DNA of 64,000 nucleotides from an uncultured Shinella sp. (GTDB lineage: Bacteria; Pseudomonadota; Alphaproteobacteria; Rhizobiales; Rhizobiaceae). A program made the translations under genes and the position numbers. Positions 34,134 to 42,699 of the stretch are shown in pieces. The stretch lies in contig NZ_CAMLFY010000010.1 in NCBI RefSeq assembly GCF_946479415.1, positions 1 through 64,000 on the forward strand, written 5' to 3'. How positions within the stretch are numbered: the first letter of the stretch is position 1; each line of letters opens with the position of its first letter. Below the pieces are notes generated by a model. That model saw only the letters and a program-made list of their open reading frames with translations, did no database searches and was not told the DNA's origin.

Positions 34134-34909
34134 TGCAGGCGATCGATCTCACACTCGCGTCGCGTGCGCCAAAGCTTGACGATCGTCCGCTGGCAAAACG
34201 CGTCGGCTTGATCATCCTTGCGACCGATCACACGACGGAGGTGGATTTCCAGCGCGTGGTGGCAAGCGAGCGGATCGGCGTTTATGCCACGCGCATCCCC
34301 TATGCCAATCCGGTGACGCCGGAAAACCTGCGTGCCATGCAGCCTTCGCTAACGGCGGGTGCTGCTCTCATCCTGCCGGACGAGCCGCTCGATGTGGTGA
34401 TGTATTCCTGCACGTCGGCCTCGGTGGTCATCGGCGATGCCGAAGTGAAGGCAGCGGTAAAGGCCGCCAAGCCGACGGCCGCCGTGGTAACGCCAACTGC
34501 GGCCGCAGTTTCCGGCCTCAAGGCCCTCGGCGCGCGGCGCATTTCCGTGCTGACGCCCTACACGCTCGAAACGAGCAGGCCGATGGCCGATTATTTCCTG
34601 GCCCTCGGCTTCGATATCGCCCGCTTCACCTGCCTTGGTCTCACCGACGACCGTGAGATGGCGCGGATTTCCCCCGAAGAAATCATCGCCTTTGCGAGGG
34701 AGGCAATGGCACCGGACTCCGAAGCGCTCTTCATTTCCTGCACGGCTGTGCGTGCAGCCGGCGTTGCTGCAGCGATCGAAGCTGTCATCGGCAAACCAGT
34801 CGTCACCAGCAATCTTGCCACAGCCTGGGCCTGCCTCCGCCTTTGCAGCGACGAGGTGTCCCGGCCGGAGCTTGGCCGGCTGATGACGCTTGCCTATGCG
34901 GGGCGCTGA
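34133..34909 (+). CDS. eutA: Ectoine utilization protein EutA (Asp/Glu racemase superfamily)
   Basis: 258 residues of the arylmalonate decarboxylase / Asp-Glu racemase fold. Both catalytic-type cysteines are visible: VVMYSCTSASVVIG and LFISCTAVRAAG. EutA, EutB and EutC are thought to convert 5-hydroxyectoine to ectoine before ring opening; EutA may invert a stereocentre. The start codon overlaps the ehuD stop. It is followed by eutB with a three-base gap, the order known from Ensifer meliloti. Confidence 0.9.
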   Translation: MQAIDLTLASRAPKLDDRPLAKRVGLIILATDHTTEVDFQRVVASERIGVYATRIPYANPVTPENLRAMQPSLTAGAALILPDEPLDVVMYSCTSASVVIGDAEVKAAVKAAKPTAAVVTPTAAAVSGLKALGARRISVLTPYTLETSRPMADYFLALGFDIARFTCLGLTDDREMARISPEEIIAFAREAMAPDSEALFISCTAVRAAGVAAAIEAVIGKPVVTSNLATAWACLRLCSDEVSRPELGRLMTLAYAGR

Positions 34910-34912
34910 GCG

Positions 34913-35920
34913 ATGACGAATGCGACCCTTCCCGTGACATTGGCGGACATCGAGCAGGCGGCGCGGCGCATCGATGGCCGCATTCTGCACACGCCCTTGG
35001 TCCAGTCCGCATCGCTTTCGAAGCACTGTGGCGTGCCGGTGAGCCTGAAGCTCGAACATCACCAGGCGACGGGCAGTTTCAAACTGCGCGGGGCGACGAA
35101 CGCGGTGCTGTCGCTTTCGCCCGATGCGCGTGCAAGGGGCGTCGTCGCCGCATCGACGGGCAACCACGGCCGGGCGCTGGCGCATGCCGCCAAGGCGGAG
35201 GGATGCGTTGCGACGATCTGCATGTCCCGGCTCGTGCCGGATAACAAGGTATCCGAAATCCGTCGGCTCGGCGCCAATGTCCATATCGTCGGCAAGTCGC
35301 AGGACGACGCACAGGTCGAGGTGGAGCGGCTGGTTTCCGAAGACGGGCTCGTGATGGTGCCGCCCTTCGACAATGCGGCGGTGGTTGCAGGACAGGCAAC
35401 GCTCGGCCTGGAGATCGTGGACGCCATGCCCGAGGTCGCCACGGTTCTCGTTCCGCTCTCCGGCGGCGGGCTTGCCGCGGGCGTTGCCGCGGCGGTCAAG
35501 GCCCGGTCGCCGAAGACACGCATCATCGGCCTTACCATGGCACGCGGTGCCGCGATGAAGGCGAGCCTCGATGCCGGCCGGCCGGTCCAGGTCGAGGAAG
35601 TCGAGAGCCTTGCCGATTCCCTCGGCGGCGGCATCGGCCTCGACAACACCGTTACCTTCGCGATGTGCCGAGCGCTGCTGGACGATGTGATCCTGCTTGA
35701 AGAGGAAGAGATCGCCGCCGGCATGCGGCATGCTTACTCGCAAGAGCGGGAAGTGATCGAGGGCGCGGGGGGCGTGGGTATCGCTGCTTTGCTTGCGGGC
35801 CGCCTGGGGCGGCTGGACGGGCCGGTTGCTGTGATCCTCTCCGGCCGCAACGTGGATATGGCCCAGCACCTGCGGGTCATCAATGGGGCGGTCGATCCGT
35901 TCCGGGAGGACGCGGCATGA
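34913..35920 (+). CDS. eutB: Hydroxyectoine utilization dehydratase EutB
   Basis: 335-residue PLP enzyme of the threonine dehydratase/tryptophan synthase beta fold. PLP lysine K57 in TGSFKLRGATNAV; phosphate-binding loop SGGGLAAGVAAAV; STGNHGRALAHAA contacts the substrate carboxylate. It probably dehydrates the hydroxylated ring or its opened form as part of the hydroxyectoine branch. Its stop overlaps the eutC start by four bases (ATGA). Confidence 0.9.
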   Translation: MTNATLPVTLADIEQAARRIDGRILHTPLVQSASLSKHCGVPVSLKLEHHQATGSFKLRGATNAVLSLSPDARARGVVAASTGNHGRALAHAAKAEGCVATICMSRLVPDNKVSEIRRLGANVHIVGKSQDDAQVEVERLVSEDGLVMVPPFDNAAVVAGQATLGLEIVDAMPEVATVLVPLSGGGLAAGVAAAVKARSPKTRIIGLTMARGAAMKASLDAGRPVQVEEVESLADSLGGGIGLDNTVTFAMCRALLDDVILLEEEEIAAGMRHAYSQEREVIEGAGGVGIAALLAGRLGRLDGPVAVILSGRNVDMAQHLRVINGAVDPFREDAA

Positions 35921-36909
35921 CGAAGATGAAAATCCTGACCGAGACGGAGTTGCGGCGCATCGTTCCGCTCGATCTCGAAGCCATCGCCTGCGTGGAGGAG
36001 GCGTTTCACGCGCTTGCCACCAAGGCCGTGGTCATGCCGCCGATCCTCCGGCTCGACATGCCCGACCAGCGCGCCGAGGTGGATGTGAAAACCGCTTATG
36101 TGCCCGGTCTTGACGGGTTCGCCATCAAGATCAGCCCCGGTTTCTTCGACAATCCAGCGATCGGCCTGCCCAGCACCAATGGCCTGATGGTGCTTTTCTC
36201 AACCAAGACCGGTCTGGTGCAGGCGGTGTTGCTCGACAATGGTTACCTGACGGATGTCCGCACCGCCGCCGCCGGTGCCGTCGCAGCCCGCTATCTTTCG
36301 CGCCCGGATGCTTCGGTCGCCGCTATCTTCGGTGCCGGCATGCAGGCCACATTGCAGCTCGAAGCTCTAAGCCTTGTCCGCCCCATTCGCGAAGCGCGCA
36401 TCTGGGCGCGCGATGCGATGAAAGCGGAAGCGGTGGCCATGGAGTTGACGGCGAAGCTCGGTTTCCCTGTGCGTGCCGAGACCGATGGTCGTGCGGCGGT
36501 CGCCGGTGCCGATATCATCGTCACCACGACACCATCCGAAACGCCGATCCTGAGGGCTGAATGGCTTCAGGCCGGCCAGCATGTCACCGCGATGGGCTCG
36601 GATGCCGAGCACAAGAACGAGATCGAGCCTGCCGTCATCACCGGCGCCGGGCTCTATGTCGCCGACAGCCTCAAGCAGACGAGGCGGCTCGGTGAACTGC
36701 ACCATGCCATCGATGCGGGCCTGGTGACGGAAGGCATGATCTTCCCTGAACTCGGCGAGATCATCGCCGGGCGAAAACCGGGCCGCACCGGCCCTGACGA
36801 GATAACCGTGGCGGATCTGACCGGCACGGGCATTCAGGATACGGCCATTGCAACGCTCGCAGCCGCCCGGGCGGCTGCGGCGGGCGCCGGCACGGCCTTC
36901 GAAAGTTGA
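35917..36909 (+). CDS. eutC: Ectoine utilization protein EutC (ornithine cyclodeaminase family)
   Basis: 330 residues of the ornithine cyclodeaminase/mu-crystallin family. The NAD-binding loop is VAAIFGAGMQATLQLEAL, preceded by LTDVRTAAAGAVAARYL; AMGSDAEHKNEI is the active-site region with the conserved Asp. It probably reduces the intermediate produced by EutB to ectoine. The start overlaps eutB (ATGA); an internal ATG at 35926 is possible. Confidence 0.9.
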   Translation: MTKMKILTETELRRIVPLDLEAIACVEEAFHALATKAVVMPPILRLDMPDQRAEVDVKTAYVPGLDGFAIKISPGFFDNPAIGLPSTNGLMVLFSTKTGLVQAVLLDNGYLTDVRTAAAGAVAARYLSRPDASVAAIFGAGMQATLQLEALSLVRPIREARIWARDAMKAEAVAMELTAKLGFPVRAETDGRAAVAGADIIVTTTPSETPILRAEWLQAGQHVTAMGSDAEHKNEIEPAVITGAGLYVADSLKQTRRLGELHHAIDAGLVTEGMIFPELGEIIAGRKPGRTGPDEITVADLTGTGIQDTAIATLAAARAAAAGAGTAFES

Positions 36910-36943
36910 GACCGGCTTTTCGCCGGGTATAGAGGAAAAACCG

Positions 36944-38125
36944 ATGAAACAAGCGAACCTGAAGTTCACGCTTCCGGAGTATCAAGCGCGTCTCGAAAAA
37001 ACGCGCAAAGCCATGGAAGCCAAGGGCATCGACGTGCTGATCTGCAGCGATCCGTCGAACATGAACTGGCTGACCGGTTATGACGGCTGGTCCTTCTACG
37101 TCCACCAGTGCGTCGTCGTCCCACCCTCGGGCGAGCCGATCTGGTACGGCCGAGGACAGGATGCCAATGGCGCGAAGTTCACCGCCTATCTGAAGCATGA
37201 AAACATCATCGGCTATCCCGACCATTACGTGCAGTCCACCGAGCGCCATCCGATGGATTATCTTTCGGCAAAGCTCGCCGAAAGGGGGCTGGACACGCTG
37301 ACGATCGGCGTCGAGATGGACAATTACTGGTTCTCCGCCGCCGCCTTCGCCTCTTTGACAAAACATCTGCCGAATGCCCGCTTCGTCGATGCCACCGCGC
37401 TCGTGAACTGGCAGCGCGCGGTGAAGAGCGAGACGGAAATCAAATATATGCGCAATGCCGCGAGGATCGTCGAAAAGATGCATGAGCGCATCTTCGACAA
37501 GATCGAGGTCGGTATGCGCAAATGCGATCTCGTTGCGGAAATCTACGATGCCGGCACGCGCGGCGTGGAGGGCATCGGCGGCGATTATCCGGCCATCGTG
37601 CCGTTGCTTCCGTCGGGCGTGGAAGCGTCCGCGCCGCATCTCACCTGGGACGACCGGCCGATGAAATCGGGCGAGGGCACCTTCTTCGAGATCGCCGGCT
37701 GCTACAATCGCTACCATGTGCCGCTGTCGCGCACCGTCTTCCTCGGCAAGCCGACGCAGGCGTTTCTGGATGCCGAAAAGGCGACGCTCGAGGGCATGGA
37801 GGCGGGACTTGCCGTCGCAAAGCCGGGCAATACCTGCGAGGATATCGCCAATGCCTTTTTCGGCGTTCTCAAGAAATACGGTATCGTGAAGGACAATCGC
37901 ACGGGCTACCCGATCGGCGTTTCCTATCCGCCGGACTGGGGCGAACGCACGATGAGCCTGCGTCCCGGCGACAAGAGCGAGCTCAAGCCCGGCATGACCT
38001 TCCATTTCATGACCGGCCTGTGGCTCGACGACATGGGTTTCGAGACCACGGAGAGCATCCTGATCACCGAAACCGGCGTCGAATGCCTCGCCAATGTGCC
38101 GCGCAAGCTTCTCGTGAAGGACTGA
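36944..38125 (+). CDS. doeA: Ectoine hydrolase
   Basis: 393-residue M24 creatinase/prolidase-like enzyme (also named EutD). It opens the ectoine ring to N-alpha-acetyl-L-2,4-diaminobutyrate, which is also an inducer of EnuR. Visible parts: an N-terminal creatinase domain with DVLICSDPSNMNWLTGYDGWS and a C-terminal pita-bread domain (RAVKSETEIKYMRNAARI, HVPLSRTVFLG, GMTFHFMTGLW). As in known DoeA proteins, the full set of metal ligands of true aminopeptidases is not obvious. AGAGGAAA precedes the start; doeB follows after three bases. Confidence 0.93.
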   Translation: MKQANLKFTLPEYQARLEKTRKAMEAKGIDVLICSDPSNMNWLTGYDGWSFYVHQCVVVPPSGEPIWYGRGQDANGAKFTAYLKHENIIGYPDHYVQSTERHPMDYLSAKLAERGLDTLTIGVEMDNYWFSAAAFASLTKHLPNARFVDATALVNWQRAVKSETEIKYMRNAARIVEKMHERIFDKIEVGMRKCDLVAEIYDAGTRGVEGIGGDYPAIVPLLPSGVEASAPHLTWDDRPMKSGEGTFFEIAGCYNRYHVPLSRTVFLGKPTQAFLDAEKATLEGMEAGLAVAKPGNTCEDIANAFFGVLKKYGIVKDNRTGYPIGVSYPPDWGERTMSLRPGDKSELKPGMTFHFMTGLWLDDMGFETTESILITETGVECLANVPRKLLVKD

Positions 38126-38128
38126 GCC

Positions 38129-39139
38129 ATGCCGGAACGCACGCTGCGCCCGTCGCCGATCACCCCCACGGTCGATTTCTCGGCCGAGGGGGTGCAGCAC
38201 GGCTTCCTGCGCCTGCCCTATAGCCGGGACGATTCCGCCTGGGGCTCGGTGATGATCCCGCTGACGGTGGTGAAAAACGGGGAGGGGCCGACAGCCCTTC
38301 TCACCGGCGGCAATCACGGCGACGAATACGAGGGGCCGATCGCGCTCTTCGATCTTGCGCGCACGCTCAAGGCGCAGGATGTGACCGGCCGCGTCATCAT
38401 CATTCCCGCGATGAATTACCCGGCCTTCCTTGCCGGCACGCGAACCTCGCCGATCGACAAGGGAAACATGAACCGCAGCTTTCCGGGCGCGCCGGATGGT
38501 ACGGTCACATTGAAGATCGCCGACTATTTTCAGCGCACGCTGCTGCCGCTCGCCGATATCGTGCTCGATTTCCATTCCGGCGGCAGGACGCTGGACTTCC
38601 TGCCTTTCTGCGCCGCCCATATCCTGCCCGACAAGCAGCAGGAGGCGAAGGCCTTCGACCTCGTCAGCGCCTTCGGCGCGCCCTGGTCGATGAAGATGCT
38701 GGAGATCGACGCGGTCGGCATGTACGACACGGCAGCCGAGGAAATGGGCAAGGTCTTCATCACCACGGAACTTGGCGGCGGCGGCACGGCCACGGCGAAA
38801 AGCGCTGCAATCGCCAAGGCAGGCGTCGCCAATGTGCTGAAGGCGGCAGGTGTCTTGAAGGGGGCGGTCGAAGCCACCGAGACGACATGGCTCGATATGC
38901 CCGATGGCGATTGCTTTTCCTTCGCCGAAGATGGGGGGCTGATCGAGCCGCTTTTCGATCTCGGGGATACCATCAAGACCCATGATGTCGTCGCCCGCAT
39001 CTACCCCACCGGCCGCACCGGCGTGCCGCCTCTTGAGGTGAAGGCGAAGATGGACGGTATCCTGGCGGCCCGCCATTTTCCGGGTCTGGTCAAGCCGGGC
39101 GACTGCGTCAGCGTGCTCGCAGCGATCGTGACGGGGTGA
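38129..39139 (+). CDS. doeB: N-alpha-acetyl-L-2,4-diaminobutyrate deacetylase
   Basis: 336-residue zinc enzyme of the succinylglutamate desuccinylase/aspartoacylase family (also named EutE). It deacetylates the DoeA product to L-2,4-diaminobutyrate plus acetate. Zinc site HxxE in TGGNHGDEYEGP and the later His in VLDFHSGGRTLDF; catalytic Glu probably in TTELGGGGT. DoeA and DoeB are known to form a complex, in line with the three-base gap between the genes. Last gene of the plus operon. Confidence 0.92.
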   Translation: MPERTLRPSPITPTVDFSAEGVQHGFLRLPYSRDDSAWGSVMIPLTVVKNGEGPTALLTGGNHGDEYEGPIALFDLARTLKAQDVTGRVIIIPAMNYPAFLAGTRTSPIDKGNMNRSFPGAPDGTVTLKIADYFQRTLLPLADIVLDFHSGGRTLDFLPFCAAHILPDKQQEAKAFDLVSAFGAPWSMKMLEIDAVGMYDTAAEEMGKVFITTELGGGGTATAKSAAIAKAGVANVLKAAGVLKGAVEATETTWLDMPDGDCFSFAEDGGLIEPLFDLGDTIKTHDVVARIYPTGRTGVPPLEVKAKMDGILAARHFPGLVKPGDCVSVLAAIVTG

Positions 39140-39178
39140 GCGATCCAGGCATCGACAGGCCGTCCCGTCATCGACGAC

Positions 39179-39195
39179 GCGGGCGGCTTGCCCGC
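39179..39195 (+). terminator. Weak hairpin between convergent doeB and the dehydrogenase gene
   Basis: Stem GCGGGC / GCCCGC with a five-base loop in the 73-base convergent gap. No T run on either side, so this is a weak candidate end for both transcripts. Confidence 0.3.
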
Positions 39196-39212
39196 GGCCC
39201 CGGCATGGGCGC

Positions 39213-40688
39213 CTAGATACCACCCATGCAAAGATATTTCATCTCCAGATAGTCCTCCAGACCATGGCGGGAGCCTTCCCGGCCCATGCCGGATTGCTTG
39301 ACGCCGCCGAAGGGGGCGGCTTCGGAGGACATGCGCCCGGTATTGATGCCGACCATACCGTATTCCAGGGCCTCGGCGACCCGCCAGACGCGGCTGAGAT
39401 TGGAGGCGTAGAAATAGGCGGCGAGGCCGTAGATCGTGTCATTGGCCTCGCGCACCACCTGGTCGGCATCCGTAAAGCGGATGATGGGGGCGAGCGGTCC
39501 GAAGGTTTCTTCCTGCGCGATGCGCATGTCGCGGGCAATGCCGGTCAGCACCGTCGGCGCGAAGAAGGTGCCGGTGCCTTCGATCCGCTTTCCGCCGCAA
39601 TGGACGCTGCCGCCTCGCTCGACCGCATCGGCGACATGCGCCTCGATCTTGGAAAGCGCGCGCGTGTCGATCAGCGGGCCGATGGCCACGTCGGGATCAA
39701 AGCCGTCCCCGACGGAAAGCGTCCTGACGCGCGCGGTGAATTTCTCGGCGAATTCGTCATGCACACCGGCCTGTACGTAAAGCCGGTTCGCCGAAACGCA
39801 GGTCTGGCCCGCATTGCGGAATTTCGCCTGGATGGCGCCGTCGACCGCGGCATCGACATCCGCATCGTCGAAAACGATGAAGGGGGCGTTGCCGCCAAGC
39901 TCCAGGCTGAGCTTCTTTACCTGATCGGAACATTGACGCATCAGCAGGCGGCCGACTTCCGTCGAACCGGTGAAGCTGATCTTGCGGACGCTTGGATTGG
40001 TGCAGAGTTCACGACCGACGGCGTCGCCTTCCGAGGCGTAGATCAGGTTGACCACACCGGCCGGAAATCCTGCTTTTTCCGCAAGTGCAAACATTGCCCC
40101 GGCCACAAGGGGCGTCTGTTCGGCCGGCTTGAGCACCACCGTGCAACCGGCCGCCAGCGCTGGCGAGATTTTGCGCGCGACCATCGACGCGGGGAAGTTC
40201 CAAGGCGTGATGGCGCCGACCACGCCGATGGGTTGCTTGATGACGATCATGCGCCGATCGCGCGAGGGCGCGGGGATGGTCTCGCCATAGATGCGGTTGG
40301 CCTCCTCTGCATACCATTGCAGATAGGCGGCGGCATGCGACACCTCGGATTTCGCCTCGGCGAGCGGCTTGCCCATTTCGGCGGTCAGGATGGCGGCGAG
40401 ATCGTCCGTGTGGCGCACGATCAGCTGGTGCCAGCGCCAGAGCGTATCTGACCGTTCACGGGCCGTGCGGGCCGCCCATTCGGTCTGTGCCTCGGCAGCG
40501 CGCTCAATGGCGGCCCGGGTCTCGGCAATGCCCATATCCGGAATTTCGGCGAGGAGTTCGCCGGTTGCGGGGTTGAAGACTTCGAATGTCGCGCCGCCTG
40601 CGGGCAGGCCAAGCCATGCCGGGTCGGCGATCGCTGCAAACAGGTCGCGATTTTCCAGGCGGCGAATGAGGTTTTGTGTCAGGGGCAC
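39213..40688 (-). CDS. NAD-dependent succinate-semialdehyde dehydrogenase-like protein
   Basis: 491-residue aldehyde dehydrogenase. Catalytic Cys in AGQTCVSANR, Glu in LSLELGGNAP, cofactor segment TPWNFPASMVARKI. It is a paralog of the doeC-like protein at 27148-28644 and belongs to the same GabD subfamily. It could oxidise succinate semialdehyde from GABA, or serve as a second aspartate-semialdehyde oxidase at the other edge of the ectoine locus. GTG start at 40688 has GGGAGG about eight bases upstream. Single gene, convergent with doeB. Confidence 0.88.
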   Translation of the reverse strand: MPLTQNLIRRLENRDLFAAIADPAWLGLPAGGATFEVFNPATGELLAEIPDMGIAETRAAIERAAEAQTEWAARTARERSDTLWRWHQLIVRHTDDLAAILTAEMGKPLAEAKSEVSHAAAYLQWYAEEANRIYGETIPAPSRDRRMIVIKQPIGVVGAITPWNFPASMVARKISPALAAGCTVVLKPAEQTPLVAGAMFALAEKAGFPAGVVNLIYASEGDAVGRELCTNPSVRKISFTGSTEVGRLLMRQCSDQVKKLSLELGGNAPFIVFDDADVDAAVDGAIQAKFRNAGQTCVSANRLYVQAGVHDEFAEKFTARVRTLSVGDGFDPDVAIGPLIDTRALSKIEAHVADAVERGGSVHCGGKRIEGTGTFFAPTVLTGIARDMRIAQEETFGPLAPIIRFTDADQVVREANDTIYGLAAYFYASNLSRVWRVAEALEYGMVGINTGRMSSEAAPFGGVKQSGMGREGSRHGLEDYLEMKYLCMGGI

Positions 40689-40894
40689 GTGGCATCCTCC
40701 CGGTCAGCTCTTCCTGACGCAGAGATATGAGAGCGAAGGGCTCTTCGCAATCGGGAAATTGTATCGATTTTCAATTGGTTGTCCCTCCCGATTGCCGAAA
40801 CATCGGACCGTCCGGCAAATCGCGTCACACTTGTAACTCCCACGAGGCCGGTCCGTGGCGGTAGGCTGCTTTCCGATCGAACGTTCGCAGCAGG

Positions 40895-41137
40895 ATGATG
40901 ATCGTGACGACAAGCACTTCAAGCAACGGCGTCCGCTGGCTTGGCCTGTTAGCCTCGCCGACCTTCGCTGTGATGATGTCTGTTTCGATGTTTGATGAGC
41001 CGCAGGCACCGATATGCGGAGAAGGCAGCGGTCTGGCGCCGTTCAGCAGCATGACGGTGATGTATCTGCTGATGGCTCTCTTCCACCTGGCGCCCTGGTT
41101 CAAACTTGCCGGGCGCCCCTCAGCACAAGGAGAATGA
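40895..41137 (+). CDS. Small membrane protein preceding the DUF899 gene
   Basis: 80 residues with hydrophobic stretches at about 15-30 (WLGLLASPTFAVMMSVSMF) and 53-68 (MTVMYLLMALFHLAPWF) separated by a short loop with CGEGSGLAPFSS. Family unknown to me. Its TGA at 41135-41137 overlaps the tandem ATGs of the next gene and the shared AAGGAG lies inside its 3' end, so it is almost certainly co-translated with the DUF899 protein. ATG at 40895 follows CAGCAGG. Confidence 0.55.
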   Translation: MMIVTTSTSSNGVRWLGLLASPTFAVMMSVSMFDEPQAPICGEGSGLAPFSSMTVMYLLMALFHLAPWFKLAGRPSAQGE

Positions 41138-41139
41138 TG

Positions 41140-41841
41140 ATGCGACACGAGATTGTTTCACGCGAGGAATGGCTGAAGGCGCGCCACGCGCTGTTCGAAA
41201 AAGAACGGGCCATGACCCACGCCCTTGACGCGTTGCGTGCGGATCGCCGGAACCTTCCTTGGGTCCGGATCGAAAAGAACTATGTTTTCCAGGGCGCAGA
41301 CGGACAGGTCGCCCTTGAAGAGCTTTTCGACGGACGCAACCAGCTTGCAATTTATCACTTCATGCTTCCGCCGGGCACCGATCACATCTGTCCTGGCTGC
41401 GCCTATACGATGGATCATGCCGATTCTGCCCGGCAGCATTTCGAGCACGCTGATCTTTCCTTTGCCGCGGTGTCTCGGGCGCCCATGGCCCGTATCAGGG
41501 CCGTGCAGGAGCGCATGGGCTGGACATTCCCTTGGGTTTCGGCAGGCGACGGCGATTTCAGCTATGATTTCGGCGTATCCTTCGCGCCGGAGGATCGGGA
41601 GGCAGGCAAGGCCCTCTACAATTACGGCCTGACGACGATCAAGCGCAGCTCCGACATGTTCGGCCTCAGCGTCTTCGTGAAAGACGAGAGCGGAGCGATC
41701 TTCCATAGTTATTCGACCTATCACCGCGGCACGGAGCTCCTGATGGGCACTTTCAACTGGCTCGACCTGACACCCAAGGGGCGGAATGAAGCCGAAGGCA
41801 CCATGAACTGGGTGCGGTTGCATGACGAATACGGAAAATAG
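41140..41841 (+). CDS. DUF899 thioredoxin-like family protein
   Basis: 233 residues. The N-terminal MRHEIVSREEWLKARHALFEKE and the middle LPPGTDHICPGCAYTMDH are typical of DUF899, a thioredoxin-fold family; the CPGC pair is the redox-type motif, though activity is unproven. The C-terminus ends FNWLDLTPKGRNE, also conserved. Likely cytoplasmic. Three ATGs in a row (41134, 41137, 41140); the third has the best distance to AAGGAG at 41127-41132. Confidence 0.85.
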   Translation: MRHEIVSREEWLKARHALFEKERAMTHALDALRADRRNLPWVRIEKNYVFQGADGQVALEELFDGRNQLAIYHFMLPPGTDHICPGCAYTMDHADSARQHFEHADLSFAAVSRAPMARIRAVQERMGWTFPWVSAGDGDFSYDFGVSFAPEDREAGKALYNYGLTTIKRSSDMFGLSVFVKDESGAIFHSYSTYHRGTELLMGTFNWLDLTPKGRNEAEGTMNWVRLHDEYGK

Positions 41842-42027
41842 GGTCGGGCACCGCGGCGCCCGATGTCCGAAAACGTGCCGGTCGAGGCGCCCATCCGCGC
41901 ACGGCGGGTGGATGCTTCGATGGAAGGTGGCGACAATGGTGCAGATCTAGGCTATGCGGTGGAGCCGTTTCCGATCCGGTTCGGCCTATCTCGACAAATC
42001 GCCCTGAAAGAGATCAGCAGACCGCCA

Positions 42028-42621
42028 ATGCTGCGAAGATTGTATAAATGGGTTCTGTCCCTTTCCGCCCGCCCGACGGCGCAGATCTGGCTTGCCGTGA
42101 TCGCCTTCGTCGAAAGCTCCATTTTTCTTGTGCCGGCCGATGTGCTGCTGCTGCCGATGGTGTTGACGCAGCCGAAGAAGGCATATCGATATGCGGCCAT
42201 CGCCACGATAGCGTCCGTGCTCGGTGGCATCGCGGGTTGGGCGCTTGGGTACTTCGCCTATGAAACCGTCGCGAAGCCGATCCTGTCCTTTTACGGTAAG
42301 CTCGCCGAATTCGAGCATTTGAAAGCGTCGATCGACGATCGCTGGATATTGCTGATGATGATCACGTCGGGGATTGCGCATCTGCCGCCGATCAAGGTGG
42401 TCACGATACTGTCGGGCGCGGTTCACATGAGTTTGCCGGTCTTCATCCTGTCCGCCACGGTGACGCGAGGAGCGCGTTTCTTCCTGTTTGCCTATCTAGT
42501 GCGCCGGTTTGGCGAGACCGTGGCGCTTTTCATCGAGCAGCGATTGAACCAGGTCGTGCTGATCGTGGCTGCTTTGGCGGCGGCGGCCATTCTTCTGTCA
42601 GGCAAATTCGTGACGATTTGA
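42028..42621 (+). CDS. YqaA-like (VTT/DedA-related) membrane protein
   Basis: 197-residue inner-membrane protein. LAVIAFVESSIFLVPADVLLLPMVL and GGIAGWALGYFAYETVAKPIL are the conserved core of the YqaA/DedA superfamily, which includes lipid scramblase-like and ion-linked transport proteins; the function here is unknown. About four to five membrane segments. Start at 42028 (MLRRLYKW) is preferred over 41863 because the preceding 55 residues are charged, poorly hydrophobic and unlike the family N-terminus; no good ribosome site is present at either. Confidence 0.75.
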   Translation: MLRRLYKWVLSLSARPTAQIWLAVIAFVESSIFLVPADVLLLPMVLTQPKKAYRYAAIATIASVLGGIAGWALGYFAYETVAKPILSFYGKLAEFEHLKASIDDRWILLMMITSGIAHLPPIKVVTILSGAVHMSLPVFILSATVTRGARFFLFAYLVRRFGETVALFIEQRLNQVVLIVAALAAAAILLSGKFVTI

Positions 42622-42649
42622 CCGTGCCTGGCGCGGGCCGATGCGACAT

Positions 42650-42680
42650 GCCGCCCGACGGAACTCGGGCGGCGGGTTTT
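42650..42680 (+). terminator. Rho-independent terminator of the YqaA-like gene
   Basis: Nine-base stem GCCGCCCGA / TCGGGCGGC with a six-base loop, followed by GGGTTTT. It lies 28 bases after the stop and 19 bases before the convergent amidase stop. Confidence 0.75.
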
Positions 42681-42699
42681 AGGAGGCCCGATCCATCGA

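Noticed and set aside
36761..39223. 820-codon minus-strand frame
   Set aside because: Antisense to eutC, doeA and doeB; Arg/His/Gly-rich composition typical of a GC-skewed shadow.
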